Shown here in pieces: positions 44,732-53,817 of a stretch of DNA of 64,000 bases. Each line of letters opens with the position of its first letter. Positions within the stretch are counted from its first letter, which is position 1. Below the pieces are notes generated by a model that was given only the letters and a program-made list of their open reading frames with translations, searched no databases and was not told the origin of the DNA. The stretch covers positions 1 to 64,000 of the forward strand of contig JAEWRL010000020.1 of NCBI GenBank assembly GCA_023398955.1. The letters are read 5' to 3'. A program made the position numbers and the translations under genes. The DNA comes from Pseudomonadota bacterium (GTDB lineage Bacteria; Myxococcota_A; Polyangia; Polyangiales; Polyangiaceae).

Positions 44732-46509
44732 CCGGAGTCGCGGAAGAGCGCGTGCTCGGTAGCATCCTGCTGCGACGGGGTGTCGTCACCCCGGAGGTGC
44801 TCGAGCCGCTCTTTGCGCAGCAGCGCGAGAAGGGCGCTGCGCTCACCGACCTCGTCGTGCAGTCCTCTGTCGCGTCCGAGGCGGACATTGGGCGCGCTCT
44901 GGCGGAGGAATGCGGCCTCCCGTTCCGCGAACGGATCGAGACCGACGCGATTGATCCGGCAGTGGCAGTGCGCGTGCCCATTGGTTACGCGCGCGCCCAC
45001 CGCATGCTCCTCACGAGCGAGTCCGAGGATCAGATCCACGTCGTCGTCGCGGATCCGCTAGATACTGACGGGCTCGACGACGTACGTGCCATGTTCGGCA
45101 AGCCGGTGGACGCGATCGTCGCGACCGCGCAGGTCGTACTCGACGCGATCAACCGCGTGTACGAACGCCAGGATACCTCCGGAGAGCTCCAGAGCGACGA
45201 CCAGGCTCAGGAGGACGAGGCGGAGGACATCCTCGAGTCGAACGAGGAAGCCCCGATCATCCGCTGGGTGAACGGCTTGTTCTCGCGGGCGGTGCGTGAG
45301 CGAGCGAGCGACATCCACATCGAACCGGAGGAGCGCGAGGTCGTGGTCCGCTACCGAGTCGACGGGCAGCTGTATATCGCTCAGCGAGCGAGCCGCCAGT
45401 TCATGCCGTCCGTCGTCGCGCGCGTGAAGATCATGGCAGGTCTGAATATCGCCGAGAAGCGATTGCCGCAGGACGGACGCATCTCCTTGAAGATTGCGGG
45501 ACGGGGTATCGATGTGCGTGTCTCGACCATTCCGACGAGTCGCGACCAGGAACGCATCGTCATGCGGTTGCTCCACAAGACGAGCGTGCTCCTCGATCTG
45601 CAGGACCTCGGTTTCTCCGAGCGTGACTACCTGTTGATGCATCAGCTCATCGTTCGGCCGAATGGGATCATTCTGGTGACGGGGCCAACCGGCAGCGGCA
45701 AGACGACGACGCTCTACGCTTGCCTGAACCGCATCAACAGGCCAAACGTCAATATCCTTACCGCCGAGGATCCGGTCGAGTATGAGATTGGCGGCATTCA
45801 CCAGGTCCCCGTGCAACCGAAGATAGGGCTCACCTTCGCGAGCGCGCTGCGGGCATTTCTCCGTCAGGATCCGGATGTCATCATGGTCGGTGAGATCCGG
45901 GATCGCGAAACGGCCGAGATAGCCATCCACGCATCCATGACGGGCCACTTGGTCCTCAGCACCATTCACACGAACGACGCTGCCGGCGCTATCACGCGCC
46001 TCGTGGAAATGGAGATTGAGCCGTTCCTGGTGCGGTCCACCGTGATCGGGATGCTGGCGCAGCGGCTTGTGCGCGTGTTGTGCAGCGCCTGCAAGGAGCC
46101 ATACACAGCGACACCCTACGAGCTGGAGCAGCTGGGTATAGATCCAGAGCGGACTCGCATCAGAGATCGGCGAGTATTGTCCCCTCGCTATCTTCCCCAT
46201 GGCGCGTCCTACTCCCCCGTGGGCTGGCGTGACGAGAAGATGCCGACCTTCTATCGGGCCCGTGGTTGCGAGCAGTGTGACAACAAGGGCTTCGCGGGCC
46301 GGCTCGGCATCTATGAGCTGATGATCGTCGACGACGTGGTAGGCGGATTGGTGCTGAAGAACGCGGACGCGCAGTCCATCAAGCAGGCGGCGCAGTTTCA
46401 CGGAATGGACTCCCTCCGTGACGACGGAGCTCGAAAGGTCCTCGAGGGCAGGACCACGGTCGAAGAGGTGGTAGCTGCGACCCAGGAAGACGTCGTCATC
46501 GACGAGTGA
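44728..46509 (+). CDS. gspE: Type II secretion ATPase GspE
   Basis: 593 residues. The cytoplasmic hexameric ATPase that drives pseudopilus assembly. N-terminal MshEN-type domain (about 1-150), then the NTPase: Walker A GPTGSGKTTTLYA (K325), Asp box VNILTAEDPVEYEIGG, Walker B DVIMVGEIRDRETAE and His box HASMTGHLVLSTIHTNDA. The zinc tetracysteine module characteristic of GspE is present (LCSAC...GCEQC). Its ATG lies within the gspD stop (ATGA overlap), pointing to translational coupling; GspF follows the same way. Confidence 0.96.
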   Translation: MTGVAEERVLGSILLRRGVVTPEVLEPLFAQQREKGAALTDLVVQSSVASEADIGRALAEECGLPFRERIETDAIDPAVAVRVPIGYARAHRMLLTSESEDQIHVVVADPLDTDGLDDVRAMFGKPVDAIVATAQVVLDAINRVYERQDTSGELQSDDQAQEDEAEDILESNEEAPIIRWVNGLFSRAVRERASDIHIEPEEREVVVRYRVDGQLYIAQRASRQFMPSVVARVKIMAGLNIAEKRLPQDGRISLKIAGRGIDVRVSTIPTSRDQERIVMRLLHKTSVLLDLQDLGFSERDYLLMHQLIVRPNGIILVTGPTGSGKTTTLYACLNRINRPNVNILTAEDPVEYEIGGIHQVPVQPKIGLTFASALRAFLRQDPDVIMVGEIRDRETAEIAIHASMTGHLVLSTIHTNDAAGAITRLVEMEIEPFLVRSTVIGMLAQRLVRVLCSACKEPYTATPYELEQLGIDPERTRIRDRRVLSPRYLPHGASYSPVGWRDEKMPTFYRARGCEQCDNKGFAGRLGIYELMIVDDVVGGLVLKNADAQSIKQAAQFHGMDSLRDDGARKVLEGRTTVEEVVAATQEDVVIDE

Positions 46510-46517
46510 ATGCCGCT

Positions 46518-47744
46518 ATGGCTGTCTATGAATTTCGCGGGATTCTGGTTGCGAGCGGGAAGCCCACCAAGGGCATACGCGACGCCGACAACGTGAGAGC
46601 GTTGAGGGCCGGCCTTCGCCGCGATGGTATCCTCCTAACCTCGGCACAGGAGGGAAGCGAGAAGGCCAAGCGGTCCAAGCGAGACATCGATTTTGGTGCG
46701 TTTCGTAGGCGGGTCAGCGCGGCGGAGATTGCAGTCATGACTCGACAGCTTGCCACGCTCGTTCGCGCGGGCGTGCCCCTCGTGGAGTCGCTTGGGGCCC
46801 TCACGGAGCAGGTCGAGAATGAGATGTTGATGCGCATCCTGACGACCGTCCGCGAGAGCGTCAACGAAGGGACCAGCTTCGCGAAGAGCCTCAGCGCCCA
46901 CCCGAAGGCGTTCTCGACCCTCTACGTGAACATGGTTGCGGCGGGAGAGGCCTCGGGTACCCTCGAGAGCGTCCTCGAGCGACTTGCCGAGTTCATGGAG
47001 GGGCAGGCGCGCCTCAAGGGGAAGGTCATGGCAGCGCTGATGTACCCGCTCGTGATGGTGTTCATCGGGAGCGCTCTCGTTGCCTTCCTGATGATCGCAG
47101 TGGTGCCGAAGGTGACGAGCATCTTCGAGAACCTCGGTCAGGCCCTCCCTTGGTACACGCAGCTGCTCATCCTGGTGTCGAGTACGCTCGCGGACTATTG
47201 GTGGGTCTTCCTCCTGCTGGGTGCTTCCGGTGCTTACGGGTTCCGCCGCTGGAGGAATACGGAGCAGGGACGTTTCACTTGGGATTCCTTCAAACTTCGT
47301 GTTCCAATCTTCGGGCGGTTGAATCTGCTCGTTGCCGTGGCTCGGTTCTCGCGCACCCTCTCCACCCTGCTCGCCAGCGGCGTGCAGCTGCTGAGCGCGA
47401 TGGAGATCGGACGGAATGTTCTCGAGAATTCGCGGTTGCAGAAGGTCGTGAGTGAAGCCATCGGGTCCATTCGCGAAGGTGAGAGCATCGCCGAGCCCCT
47501 CAAGCGCAGCGGGGTCTTCCCCCCCATGGTCACCCACATGATCGCCATTGGAGAGAAGAGTGGACAGCTCGAGGAGATGCTGGAGAACGTCAGTCGCGCC
47601 TACGAAGCAGATGTCGAAACGAAGGTCGCGGCCCTTACCAGCCTGCTCGAGCCGCTCATGATAGTCATCTTGGGCGTTGCGGTGGGTTTCATCGCCATGG
47701 CGATTCTGATGCCGATGGTGCAGATGAATAGCCTGGTGCAGTAG
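46518..47744 (+). CDS. gspF: Type II secretion inner-membrane platform protein GspF
   Basis: 408 residues. Polytopic platform protein. Starts with the family-typical MAVYEFRG; two GspF domains: RQLATLVRAGVPLVESLGALTEQ (about 75) and RFSRTLSTLLASGVQLLSAMEIG (about 280), each with the L-x-x-G-x-x-L signature. Three hydrophobic segments (about 180-200, 225-245, 385-405). GTG at 46506 overlaps the gspE stop and could also serve as start, adding four residues; I prefer the ATG at 46518 for its conserved N terminus. Confidence 0.94.
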   Translation: MAVYEFRGILVASGKPTKGIRDADNVRALRAGLRRDGILLTSAQEGSEKAKRSKRDIDFGAFRRRVSAAEIAVMTRQLATLVRAGVPLVESLGALTEQVENEMLMRILTTVRESVNEGTSFAKSLSAHPKAFSTLYVNMVAAGEASGTLESVLERLAEFMEGQARLKGKVMAALMYPLVMVFIGSALVAFLMIAVVPKVTSIFENLGQALPWYTQLLILVSSTLADYWWVFLLLGASGAYGFRRWRNTEQGRFTWDSFKLRVPIFGRLNLLVAVARFSRTLSTLLASGVQLLSAMEIGRNVLENSRLQKVVSEAIGSIREGESIAEPLKRSGVFPPMVTHMIAIGEKSGQLEEMLENVSRAYEADVETKVAALTSLLEPLMIVILGVAVGFIAMAILMPMVQMNSLVQ

Positions 47745-47751
47745 GTGCTGC

Positions 47752-48165
47752 ATGAGGCGCAGGTGGACCAGCGACGCGCGTATACTCTTCCCCTGGGAGG
47801 GTCGGCGCGGCTTCAGCCGGCTTCGGGGGCTGGGCAGGTTGCGGCCGGTATTCGTGGGCTTGGCGGTGGTTGGGCTGGTGGTGGTGATTGGCGTTCGCGA
47901 GCGGCGCAAGGCGGGAATTCGCCACACGCGCGCGGTGTTGATCGACGTCCGGAGAGCAGTCGATGCCTACCTGGCAGAACACGACGGCGCGTGCCCACCT
48001 GCTCTGACGGACGTGTTGCCATTCACGCACATGCAGGAAGTTCCGGCGGACGCGTGGGGGCAACCCCTCAGATTCACTTGCCCTGCCCGGCTCGGCCAGA
48101 AGCGCTACCAATTGATGAGTGACGGTCCCGATGGAAAGCCAGGCGGACTCGATCGCGTGGAATGA
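47752..48165 (+). CDS. GspG-like protein without a prepilin cleavage site
   Basis: 137 residues. The C-terminal half resembles the end of the major pseudopilin GspG: VPADAWGQPLRFTCP and YQLMSDGPDGKPGGLDRVE. The N-terminal half has a single hydrophobic helix (about 32-46), but the G/F-T-L-x-E motif needed for cleavage and methylation by prepilin peptidase is missing; an Arg-rich segment precedes the helix instead. The helix is followed by a typical amphipathic stretch (IRHTRAVLIDVRRAVDAYLAEH). Located between gspF and the canonical gspG, it ends in an ATGA-type overlap with the frame of gspG. It may be an inner-membrane assembly factor or a degenerate pseudopilin. Confidence 0.7.
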   Translation: MRRRWTSDARILFPWEGRRGFSRLRGLGRLRPVFVGLAVVGLVVVIGVRERRKAGIRHTRAVLIDVRRAVDAYLAEHDGACPPALTDVLPFTHMQEVPADAWGQPLRFTCPARLGQKRYQLMSDGPDGKPGGLDRVE

Positions 48166-48176
48166 GAGGAAAACCC

Positions 48177-48635
48177 ATGGAAATCCACATGTGTCCGAAG
48201 ACTACAACGATTACTGACTCGTCGACCCGGAGTGGTCTTGCTGCTGCAAGGCGTGCCGCGGCGCGTGGCGTTACCCTCGTGGAGGTTCTGATTGTGGTGG
48301 CAATCATCGCCATGGTCGCGGGCGGCGTCGCTGTCTTTGCTTTCCCCCGCTTCAAGGATGCGCAGATCAAAACCGCGCAGACCGGGGCGCTGACTGTGCG
48401 TCAGGCGGCGCAGACCTGGCAGGCTTCCGGGGGTGACGGGTGCCCGACGGTGGTCCAGCTGGTTCAGGAGAAGTACCTGGACCCTGGCTCCTCCACACAA
48501 GACCCGTGGGGCGCCGACTATACGGTGGTATGCACCGACGACGAGGTGATTGTAACCTCGAACGGGCCGGACAAGAAGTCGGGCAGCGCTGACGACATCC
48601 AGGTTCCGCAGGGCGTCGAAGCGGAAGACTACTGA
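48177..48635 (+). CDS. gspG: Major pseudopilin GspG
   Basis: 152 residues. The prepilin signal is clear: a basic leader ending RAAARG, then VTLVEVLIVVAIIAMVAGG with Glu at mature position 5. The C-terminal part has DPWGADYTVVC and NGPDKKSGSADDI, matching the calcium-binding loop of GspG. The leader is unusually long (about 30 residues). Start: AGAGG at 48165-48169, seven bases before the ATG at 48177; ATGs at 48162 and 48189 share the frame. Central piece of the pseudopilus. Confidence 0.88.
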   Translation: MEIHMCPKTTTITDSSTRSGLAAARRAAARGVTLVEVLIVVAIIAMVAGGVAVFAFPRFKDAQIKTAQTGALTVRQAAQTWQASGGDGCPTVVQLVQEKYLDPGSSTQDPWGADYTVVCTDDEVIVTSNGPDKKSGSADDIQVPQGVEAEDY

Positions 48636-48646
48636 GGCTCCCGCCG

Positions 48647-49336
48647 ATGACACGCCGAGGGACGACAGTGAGCGGACGGTCTCGAGGAGTTACTCTCATC
48701 GAGGTCCTGATCGCCGTCGTGCTCATCGCCGTGCTGACGGGAACCATCGTGGCAGGTTCGGGGATGCTCGGTGCGAGTCGGCTCCGCGCTGCGGCGTCAC
48801 TCATAGTGAGCACAGTGCGGTTCGCCTCGACCCGGGCGAACGCTACCGGCAAGCCTGTCCGTGTGGTCTTCGATCTCGAGAAGAATCGACTCATGCTCGA
48901 GGAGTCAGCCTCGAACACGATGGTGAGAGACGCGAGCGAAGGGCCCGCAGCGGGCGCTGAAGCGAGCACCGAAGCGGAGCGGGAGGCGCTCCAAGAAGCA
49001 GAGCGCCTCGTGCAAGGCCCTTCGAAGCCGCGACCGCGGTTCTCTGCGGTCAAGGATTTCGGCAAGGAGGGCAGACCATTCGAAGGAGACGTGAGGTTCC
49101 GGCAGGTCCAGACGGAACACGATGATGAGCCTGTCACCAGTGGGCGGGCGTATCTGTACTTCTGGCCCGGAGGGCAAACGGAGTGGGCGTCCATCCAACT
49201 CACCCGGTCCCTGGAGGATGAAGGGCTGAGCGTGCTCGTGAGTCCACTCACGGGGCGGGCGCGCATCGAAAGGGGCCGTGAAGGACTGCCCGAGCGATTG
49301 GCGGATTCCGACGAAGGAGAGAGAGAGGAACCTTGA
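48647..49336 (+). CDS. gspH: Minor pseudopilin GspH
   Basis: 229 residues, longer than typical. Prepilin motif RSRG-VTLIEVLIAVVLIAVLTG, followed by the GspH-type segment RLRAAASLIVSTVRFASTRANATGKPVRVVFDLEKNRLML. A Glu/Ala-rich insert of about 40 residues precedes the C-terminal beta-part (GRAYLYFWPGGQTEWASIQL, LSVLVSPLTGRARI), which matches the GspH C terminus. Overlaps the TTG start of gspI by 3 bases of the stop region. Confidence 0.88.
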   Translation: MTRRGTTVSGRSRGVTLIEVLIAVVLIAVLTGTIVAGSGMLGASRLRAAASLIVSTVRFASTRANATGKPVRVVFDLEKNRLMLEESASNTMVRDASEGPAAGAEASTEAEREALQEAERLVQGPSKPRPRFSAVKDFGKEGRPFEGDVRFRQVQTEHDDEPVTSGRAYLYFWPGGQTEWASIQLTRSLEDEGLSVLVSPLTGRARIERGREGLPERLADSDEGEREEP

Positions 49337-50109
49337 GCCTTCAGGGGCCCTACCGAGAGCAGTCGGCTGGCTTCACCTTGCTGGAGGTGATGGTGGCAAT
49401 CTCCATCCTGGGGCTTAGCCTGACAGTGATCCTGAGCTCCCAGGCTGGCCTCTTTTCCAGCGCGGCGCGAGCTGGAAACCTCACCTACGCCGTGCCGCTA
49501 GCTCGCTGCCGGATGGCCGCAACCGAACTCGAGCTGCAGAAGTTCGGCTATTCGCTCATCGATCAATCAGATTCCGGGAGCTGTTGTGCGGAGAATGATC
49601 CACCTGGCTTTGGCTGTGAGTGGAAGGTGGAGACGATCGAGCTTCCCGACGCGAGCCTGGCGGGACTCGACGTAGGCTTTGGAGAGGGAGCCGAAGAGGG
49701 CATGTCCGGTGACCTGAGCGGCCCGGCCGCGGATCCTCTCAGCGCCTTGAGCCAGCTCCAGAGCGACCCTTCTGCCTTGCAGGGCGCCGAGGGTCTCGGC
49801 GATCTAGCGGGCCTTTTCGGCGGCGGCGAGGCGGGTGGGGGCATGACAGCGATGATCCTGTCCATGGTGTATCCAGACTTGAAGCCAATGCTGGAGGCGA
49901 GCATTCGGAAGGTGACCGTGACCGTCAAGTGGAGGGAGGGGAGCAACGACCGCACCCTGGAGCTGGTCCAGTACCTGACGAGCCCGCAGCAGGGTGGGCT
50001 CGATCCCAACGCCGCTGAGGGTTTGGACGCCCTCGATCCGTCCAATTTGCTCGATCGTGGTGGTGTCGGCTCGGACGCCACCAAGTCTTCTGGCGAGGTG
50101 AAGCCATGA
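49333..50109 (+). CDS. gspI: Minor pseudopilin GspI with large C-terminal extension
   Basis: 258 residues, about twice the usual size. The N-terminal prepilin motif is canonical: QSAG-FTLLEVMVAISILGLSLTVIL. The normal GspI core reaches about residue 110. A Gly/Asp/Ser/Leu-rich segment (about 118-180) is inserted before SIRKVTVTVKWREGSNDRTLELVQYLT, which is the usual GspI C-terminal strand pair. A disordered tail ends the protein. Start is TTG at 49333, with GAGAGG upstream and the stop of gspH overlapping. It would form the tip complex with GspJ and GspK. Confidence 0.85.
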   Translation: MSLQGPYREQSAGFTLLEVMVAISILGLSLTVILSSQAGLFSSAARAGNLTYAVPLARCRMAATELELQKFGYSLIDQSDSGSCCAENDPPGFGCEWKVETIELPDASLAGLDVGFGEGAEEGMSGDLSGPAADPLSALSQLQSDPSALQGAEGLGDLAGLFGGGEAGGGMTAMILSMVYPDLKPMLEASIRKVTVTVKWREGSNDRTLELVQYLTSPQQGGLDPNAAEGLDALDPSNLLDRGGVGSDATKSSGEVKP

Positions 50110-50870
50110 GCCAGCCTTCGTCGACGAGGCGCCGTTGCGTCCCCATTCAGGGGGTCGGGCGAGGTGTGTACCGTCCACGTTCGAGGGGGCTTGCTCTCGT
50201 GGAGGTGCTGATCGCCACGGCGGTGCTCGCCTTCATCGCGACCCTCATCTATGGTGCCCTTTCGAACATGCGCACGAGCCGGCAGGCGATCGCGCGGATT
50301 ACGGACCGTTACCGTGAAGGCCGCCTGGCGATGAGCCGCATGACACGGGAGCTGCAGAGCGCGTTCTTGTCGCTCCACAAGCCGCTCGACCCATCGCTCC
50401 TCGTGCAACAGACGATTTTCGTGGGCCACCCGAGCTCACCAGGAGACAGACTGGACTTCACGTCCTTCGCGCACCGGCGCCTCGACGCGAACAGCGCGGA
50501 GTCCGACCAGGCGGAGATTTCGTACTTCGTCATGGAGGACCCCGAACAGCCCGGGGTCTACGACCTGGTTCGGCGCGTGGATCCGGTGCTCGATCTGGAA
50601 CCCGACGGTGGAGGACGGGTCGACGTGTTGGCTACGGACGTGGACCTCTTCAAGCTCGAGTACTTGGATGCCACCACGGGGCTCTGGCAGGAGGAGTGGG
50701 ACTCGACCCAAGCGACGGGGCAGCTCGACCGCCTGCCACCTCAGGTTCGTATCCTCCTCGTGCTCAACGGCGGGGCGAGACGCGGGTCGGACAGGGCGCG
50801 CGAACCCATCAAGCTCTCTACGGCGGTGGTCCTGCCCATGTACAACCCGTTGAGGTTTGCGACCCAATGA
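50106..50870 (+). CDS. gspJ: Minor pseudopilin GspJ
   Basis: 254 residues. Prepilin motif RSRG-LALVEVLIATAVLAFIATLIY after a 27-residue leader. The GspJ pattern follows: RYREGRLAMSRMTRELQSAFLS, then beta-strands including DRLDFTSFAHRRLD and the YFVMED/VYDLVRRVDP segment, ending VRILLVLNGG. Its start ATG overlaps the gspI stop by four bases and its own stop overlaps the gspK start, so J and K are translationally coupled. Confidence 0.9.
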   Translation: MSQPSSTRRRCVPIQGVGRGVYRPRSRGLALVEVLIATAVLAFIATLIYGALSNMRTSRQAIARITDRYREGRLAMSRMTRELQSAFLSLHKPLDPSLLVQQTIFVGHPSSPGDRLDFTSFAHRRLDANSAESDQAEISYFVMEDPEQPGVYDLVRRVDPVLDLEPDGGGRVDVLATDVDLFKLEYLDATTGLWQEEWDSTQATGQLDRLPPQVRILLVLNGGARRGSDRAREPIKLSTAVVLPMYNPLRFATQ

Positions 50871-52354
50871 CCCGGGATGTGCGACTCGTGTGCGCGGCAG
50901 CCGGGTCGCGTTGGAAGCATCCGTTGCTCCGGGAGGCCGCGCCGAGCGCGGCAACTCGTTGGCTACGGCGTCGAAGGCAGCGAGGTGTCGCCTTGGTGAT
51001 GGTGCTCAGCGCCCTTACCGTCATGACGGTCATGCTCGCTGAGTTTCAGGAGGATACCGCGGCCGAACTGGGCAGCGCCCTCTCGGAGCGCGACGCCTTG
51101 CGCGCCGAGTTTGCGGCGCGCAGCGCGATCAATCTCTCGCGGCTCTTGATCGCTGCCGAACCGACGATTCGCCGGTCGGTCGCGTTGCTGCTCATGGGCG
51201 CCAAGCAGCTGCCCGTTTGGGCGTTCGCGCCCGATGTTCTGGGTGCCTTCAACGGGGACGACGGAAAGCAGCGCTTCGAGGCGATTATGGGCTTGAAAGT
51301 GGAGCAGGGGAAAGGACTCGGATTCGACGGCGCATCCTTTGAAGTGGACGTCGTGGACGAGGACGCGAAGATTAACGTCAATTCACCCTCCCGCGGGTCC
51401 ATCTTCTACAACGAACGCCTCGCGTCCCAGCTGATGGGGCTGCTCATGCCTCCACGCTACGACCCGCTCTTCGAACAGCGAGGTTCCGACGGCAACTACA
51501 ACGACCGGGCCGCCATCTGTTCGGCCCTCATCGACTGGACGGATCCAGACCAGCAAACGTGGGTATGCGGGTCTGAGGGGAGCGAAAGCCAGCAACAGGC
51601 GGCAGCCGAGGATAGCTTCTACCAGCTCCTCGCGAAGCCATACTTCCGCAAGAATGCCGCCTTCGATAGCCTAGAAGAGCTCCACCTGGTGCGCGGCTTC
51701 GGCGAGGAGTTCTGGGCGACCTTCGTGGATCCAGAACCGGAGAACCCGCGAAAGCGCCTCCTCACCGTGTGGGGCGGTGACCAGGTCAACGTCAACACCG
51801 CGGAACCCCTGAGCCTTTGGGCCCTGATTTGCAGCCGGCATGGGCAGCCCACCCATCCTGTTTGTACCGACATCGAGCAAGCGCGCATGCTCTTCTCGGT
51901 ATTCTCGATGATTCAGGGCCTGGCGCGCGGCGTACCACTCTTCGGAAGCCCTTCGGCATTCCTCGATACGCTCAAGGGGAAGGGCATGTTTGGGCCCATG
52001 CTCGAACAGTTTGGGTTCCCGCCCATGGAGTTTCTGGCCGAGGGTGACCTGAAGAAGTGGCTGACGACGGAGAGTAAGGTTTTCAGTGTCTACGCCACCG
52101 GCATCGTGAAGAGCGGGCAACGAGAGACACGCGTCCGCGTGCATGCTGTCGTCGACTTCCGACAAGCTCCCCCACCTGGGCAGGCCCGTCGACTGGACGA
52201 GGTCGCGGGGAGTTTGGGCCTATCCGGGTCGGATCTGGATGGACGGCTTGGTGGAGCCGACGGCAGCTCCGGCGATGCCTCCGAGGAGGAGGCGCTGCAG
52301 GCTCTGCTTCAACCTAGCCCTGGCGGCGAGATCATCTACTATCGCATCAACTAA
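50867..52354 (+). CDS. gspK: Minor pseudopilin GspK
   Basis: 495 residues. Tip pseudopilin. Prepilin-like segment RRQRG-VALVMVLSALTVMTVML; as usual for GspK, position +5 is not Glu. The large alpha domain contains EFAARSAINLSRLLI, VVDEDAKINVNSPS, ALIDWTDPDQ and WGGDQVNVNTA, all standard GspK blocks. The disordered C-terminal 50 residues are Gly/Ser/Glu-rich. The ATG at 50867 overlaps the gspJ stop (ATGA). The frame upstream of this start overlaps gspJ and is a shadow. Confidence 0.92.
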   Translation: MTRDVRLVCAAAGSRWKHPLLREAAPSAATRWLRRRRQRGVALVMVLSALTVMTVMLAEFQEDTAAELGSALSERDALRAEFAARSAINLSRLLIAAEPTIRRSVALLLMGAKQLPVWAFAPDVLGAFNGDDGKQRFEAIMGLKVEQGKGLGFDGASFEVDVVDEDAKINVNSPSRGSIFYNERLASQLMGLLMPPRYDPLFEQRGSDGNYNDRAAICSALIDWTDPDQQTWVCGSEGSESQQQAAAEDSFYQLLAKPYFRKNAAFDSLEELHLVRGFGEEFWATFVDPEPENPRKRLLTVWGGDQVNVNTAEPLSLWALICSRHGQPTHPVCTDIEQARMLFSVFSMIQGLARGVPLFGSPSAFLDTLKGKGMFGPMLEQFGFPPMEFLAEGDLKKWLTTESKVFSVYATGIVKSGQRETRVRVHAVVDFRQAPPPGQARRLDEVAGSLGLSGSDLDGRLGGADGSSGDASEEEALQALLQPSPGGEIIYYRIN

Positions 52355-52362
52355 GGTTGTAC

Positions 52363-53817
52363 ATGGCTCGACTGGTCGGCATCGACATACGCGCAACGCA
52401 AATCCGAGTGGCGCTCCTGCGTGTTCGCTACAGGCACGTGGTCCTCGAGCACTTGCTCGAAGCTTCGCGAGATTCCGCCTCGCCACCGGATGCGGCCTTG
52501 CAGTCTCTCTTCACGACACTCGGGCAGCCCATCGACGGTATCGCTGCCGCGCTGGATGGTGAGCGCGCCTTCATTCGGCGACTCAAGCTGCCGGCAACTG
52601 CAGCTAAACAGCTGGGCGAAATCCTGCCGTATGAGTTGGAAGCCCAGGTGCCTGTCGATCTGGGCGAGCTCATCTACGACTATCGGCTCGTGCGTGCTAC
52701 GGGCGGGGAGGACCTCGTGGCGCTCGCAGCGGCGGCGCGCACGGAGGACATCAGCGCCGTCTTGGTGACGCTCCGACAAGCGGTGGGGTACGAGCCCGAG
52801 CGAGTCAGCTGCGGCGCCCTGCCCCTGGCCAACCTCGCGCGAGTGTGTGCACCCTTGCGGGTTCCTGGCCCGATCGGGATCGTCGATCTGGGGAGCACGA
52901 CCAGCGACGTCGTGGTGCTCGCCAACGGCGAGCCGATCTTCGCGCGGACGATCTCGCAAGGGGTGATGGGGCTGCCAGACACGGCTGCGACCCTTGCCGC
53001 GCGTCTACGCCAGAGCTTCGCGGCTGCCGGGGACGAGCCGGTGCAGGCGGTCTATCTCGTTGGTGCTGGCGTGGACGTGCCCGGTGCGGAGGCGTATCTC
53101 GGTTACGAACTCGGCGTGCCGGTCGCCGTGCTGCCGCAGCTCGAGTTGCTGGGGCCAGCTGCCGGTGGCCCCGAGATGGCAGCTCGCTTCGCCAAGGCGC
53201 TGGGTATTGCGCTCGCCCTCAGCGGACGAACGGAAGACCTGGATCTCCGCCGCGGGCCGCTCGAGTTTCAGCGGGGATACGTCTTCTTCAAGCAGAAGCT
53301 GCCGCTCATGGCAGGGCTCCTCACGGCGATTCTGATAAGCTTCTTGTTCGCGACGTGGGCCGAGCTTCGGAGCCTACGCCGAGAGGCCGAGGTGCTGACC
53401 GCAGCTCTCGGAGACCTCAGCGGGGCCGTGCTGGGACAGCGCGTAGTCGGCGCCGAGGAGGCGGCGGAGGTGCTGTCCGCCAGGCTGAGAGTCGCGGAAG
53501 AGGATCCAATGCCGCATATGGACGCCTATGACGTTATACTCCACCTGTCGAAGAGCGTGCCCATGGACGTGACGCACGACGTGGAGGAGTTCGACTTCCA
53601 ACGAAACAAGCTTCGTATTACAGGCATCGTCGGTACCACCGGAGAGGCGCAGCGAGTCTCGACGGCGCTCGGGGAGCACGAGTGCCTCAAGGATACGAAG
53701 ATCGCCAAGGTGACGCAGGTCATCAACTCGGATCGCCAGAAGTACGTCCTCGAATCCGAGGTGAGTTGTGCGGTAGATCAGAAGAAGAAGTCGGGCACGA
53801 AGGAGACGAGTCGATGA
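52363..53817 (+). CDS. gspL: Type II secretion protein GspL (PilM-like)
   Basis: 484 residues. The cytoplasmic part (about 1-300) has the actin-like ATPase fold of GspL/PilM: GIDIRATQIRVALL at the N terminus, LPYELEAQVP, IGIVDLGSTTSDVVVLANGEPIFAR (phosphate 2-like loop) and VYLVGAGVDVPG. One membrane helix (about 310-330) and a periplasmic PilN-like domain with a coiled coil follow. It anchors GspE to the membrane and pairs with GspM. The ATG at 52363 is seven bases behind AAGG; the TTG at 52357 is less likely. Confidence 0.9.
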   Translation: MARLVGIDIRATQIRVALLRVRYRHVVLEHLLEASRDSASPPDAALQSLFTTLGQPIDGIAAALDGERAFIRRLKLPATAAKQLGEILPYELEAQVPVDLGELIYDYRLVRATGGEDLVALAAAARTEDISAVLVTLRQAVGYEPERVSCGALPLANLARVCAPLRVPGPIGIVDLGSTTSDVVVLANGEPIFARTISQGVMGLPDTAATLAARLRQSFAAAGDEPVQAVYLVGAGVDVPGAEAYLGYELGVPVAVLPQLELLGPAAGGPEMAARFAKALGIALALSGRTEDLDLRRGPLEFQRGYVFFKQKLPLMAGLLTAILISFLFATWAELRSLRREAEVLTAALGDLSGAVLGQRVVGAEEAAEVLSARLRVAEEDPMPHMDAYDVILHLSKSVPMDVTHDVEEFDFQRNKLRITGIVGTTGEAQRVSTALGEHECLKDTKIAKVTQVINSDRQKYVLESEVSCAVDQKKKSGTKETSR

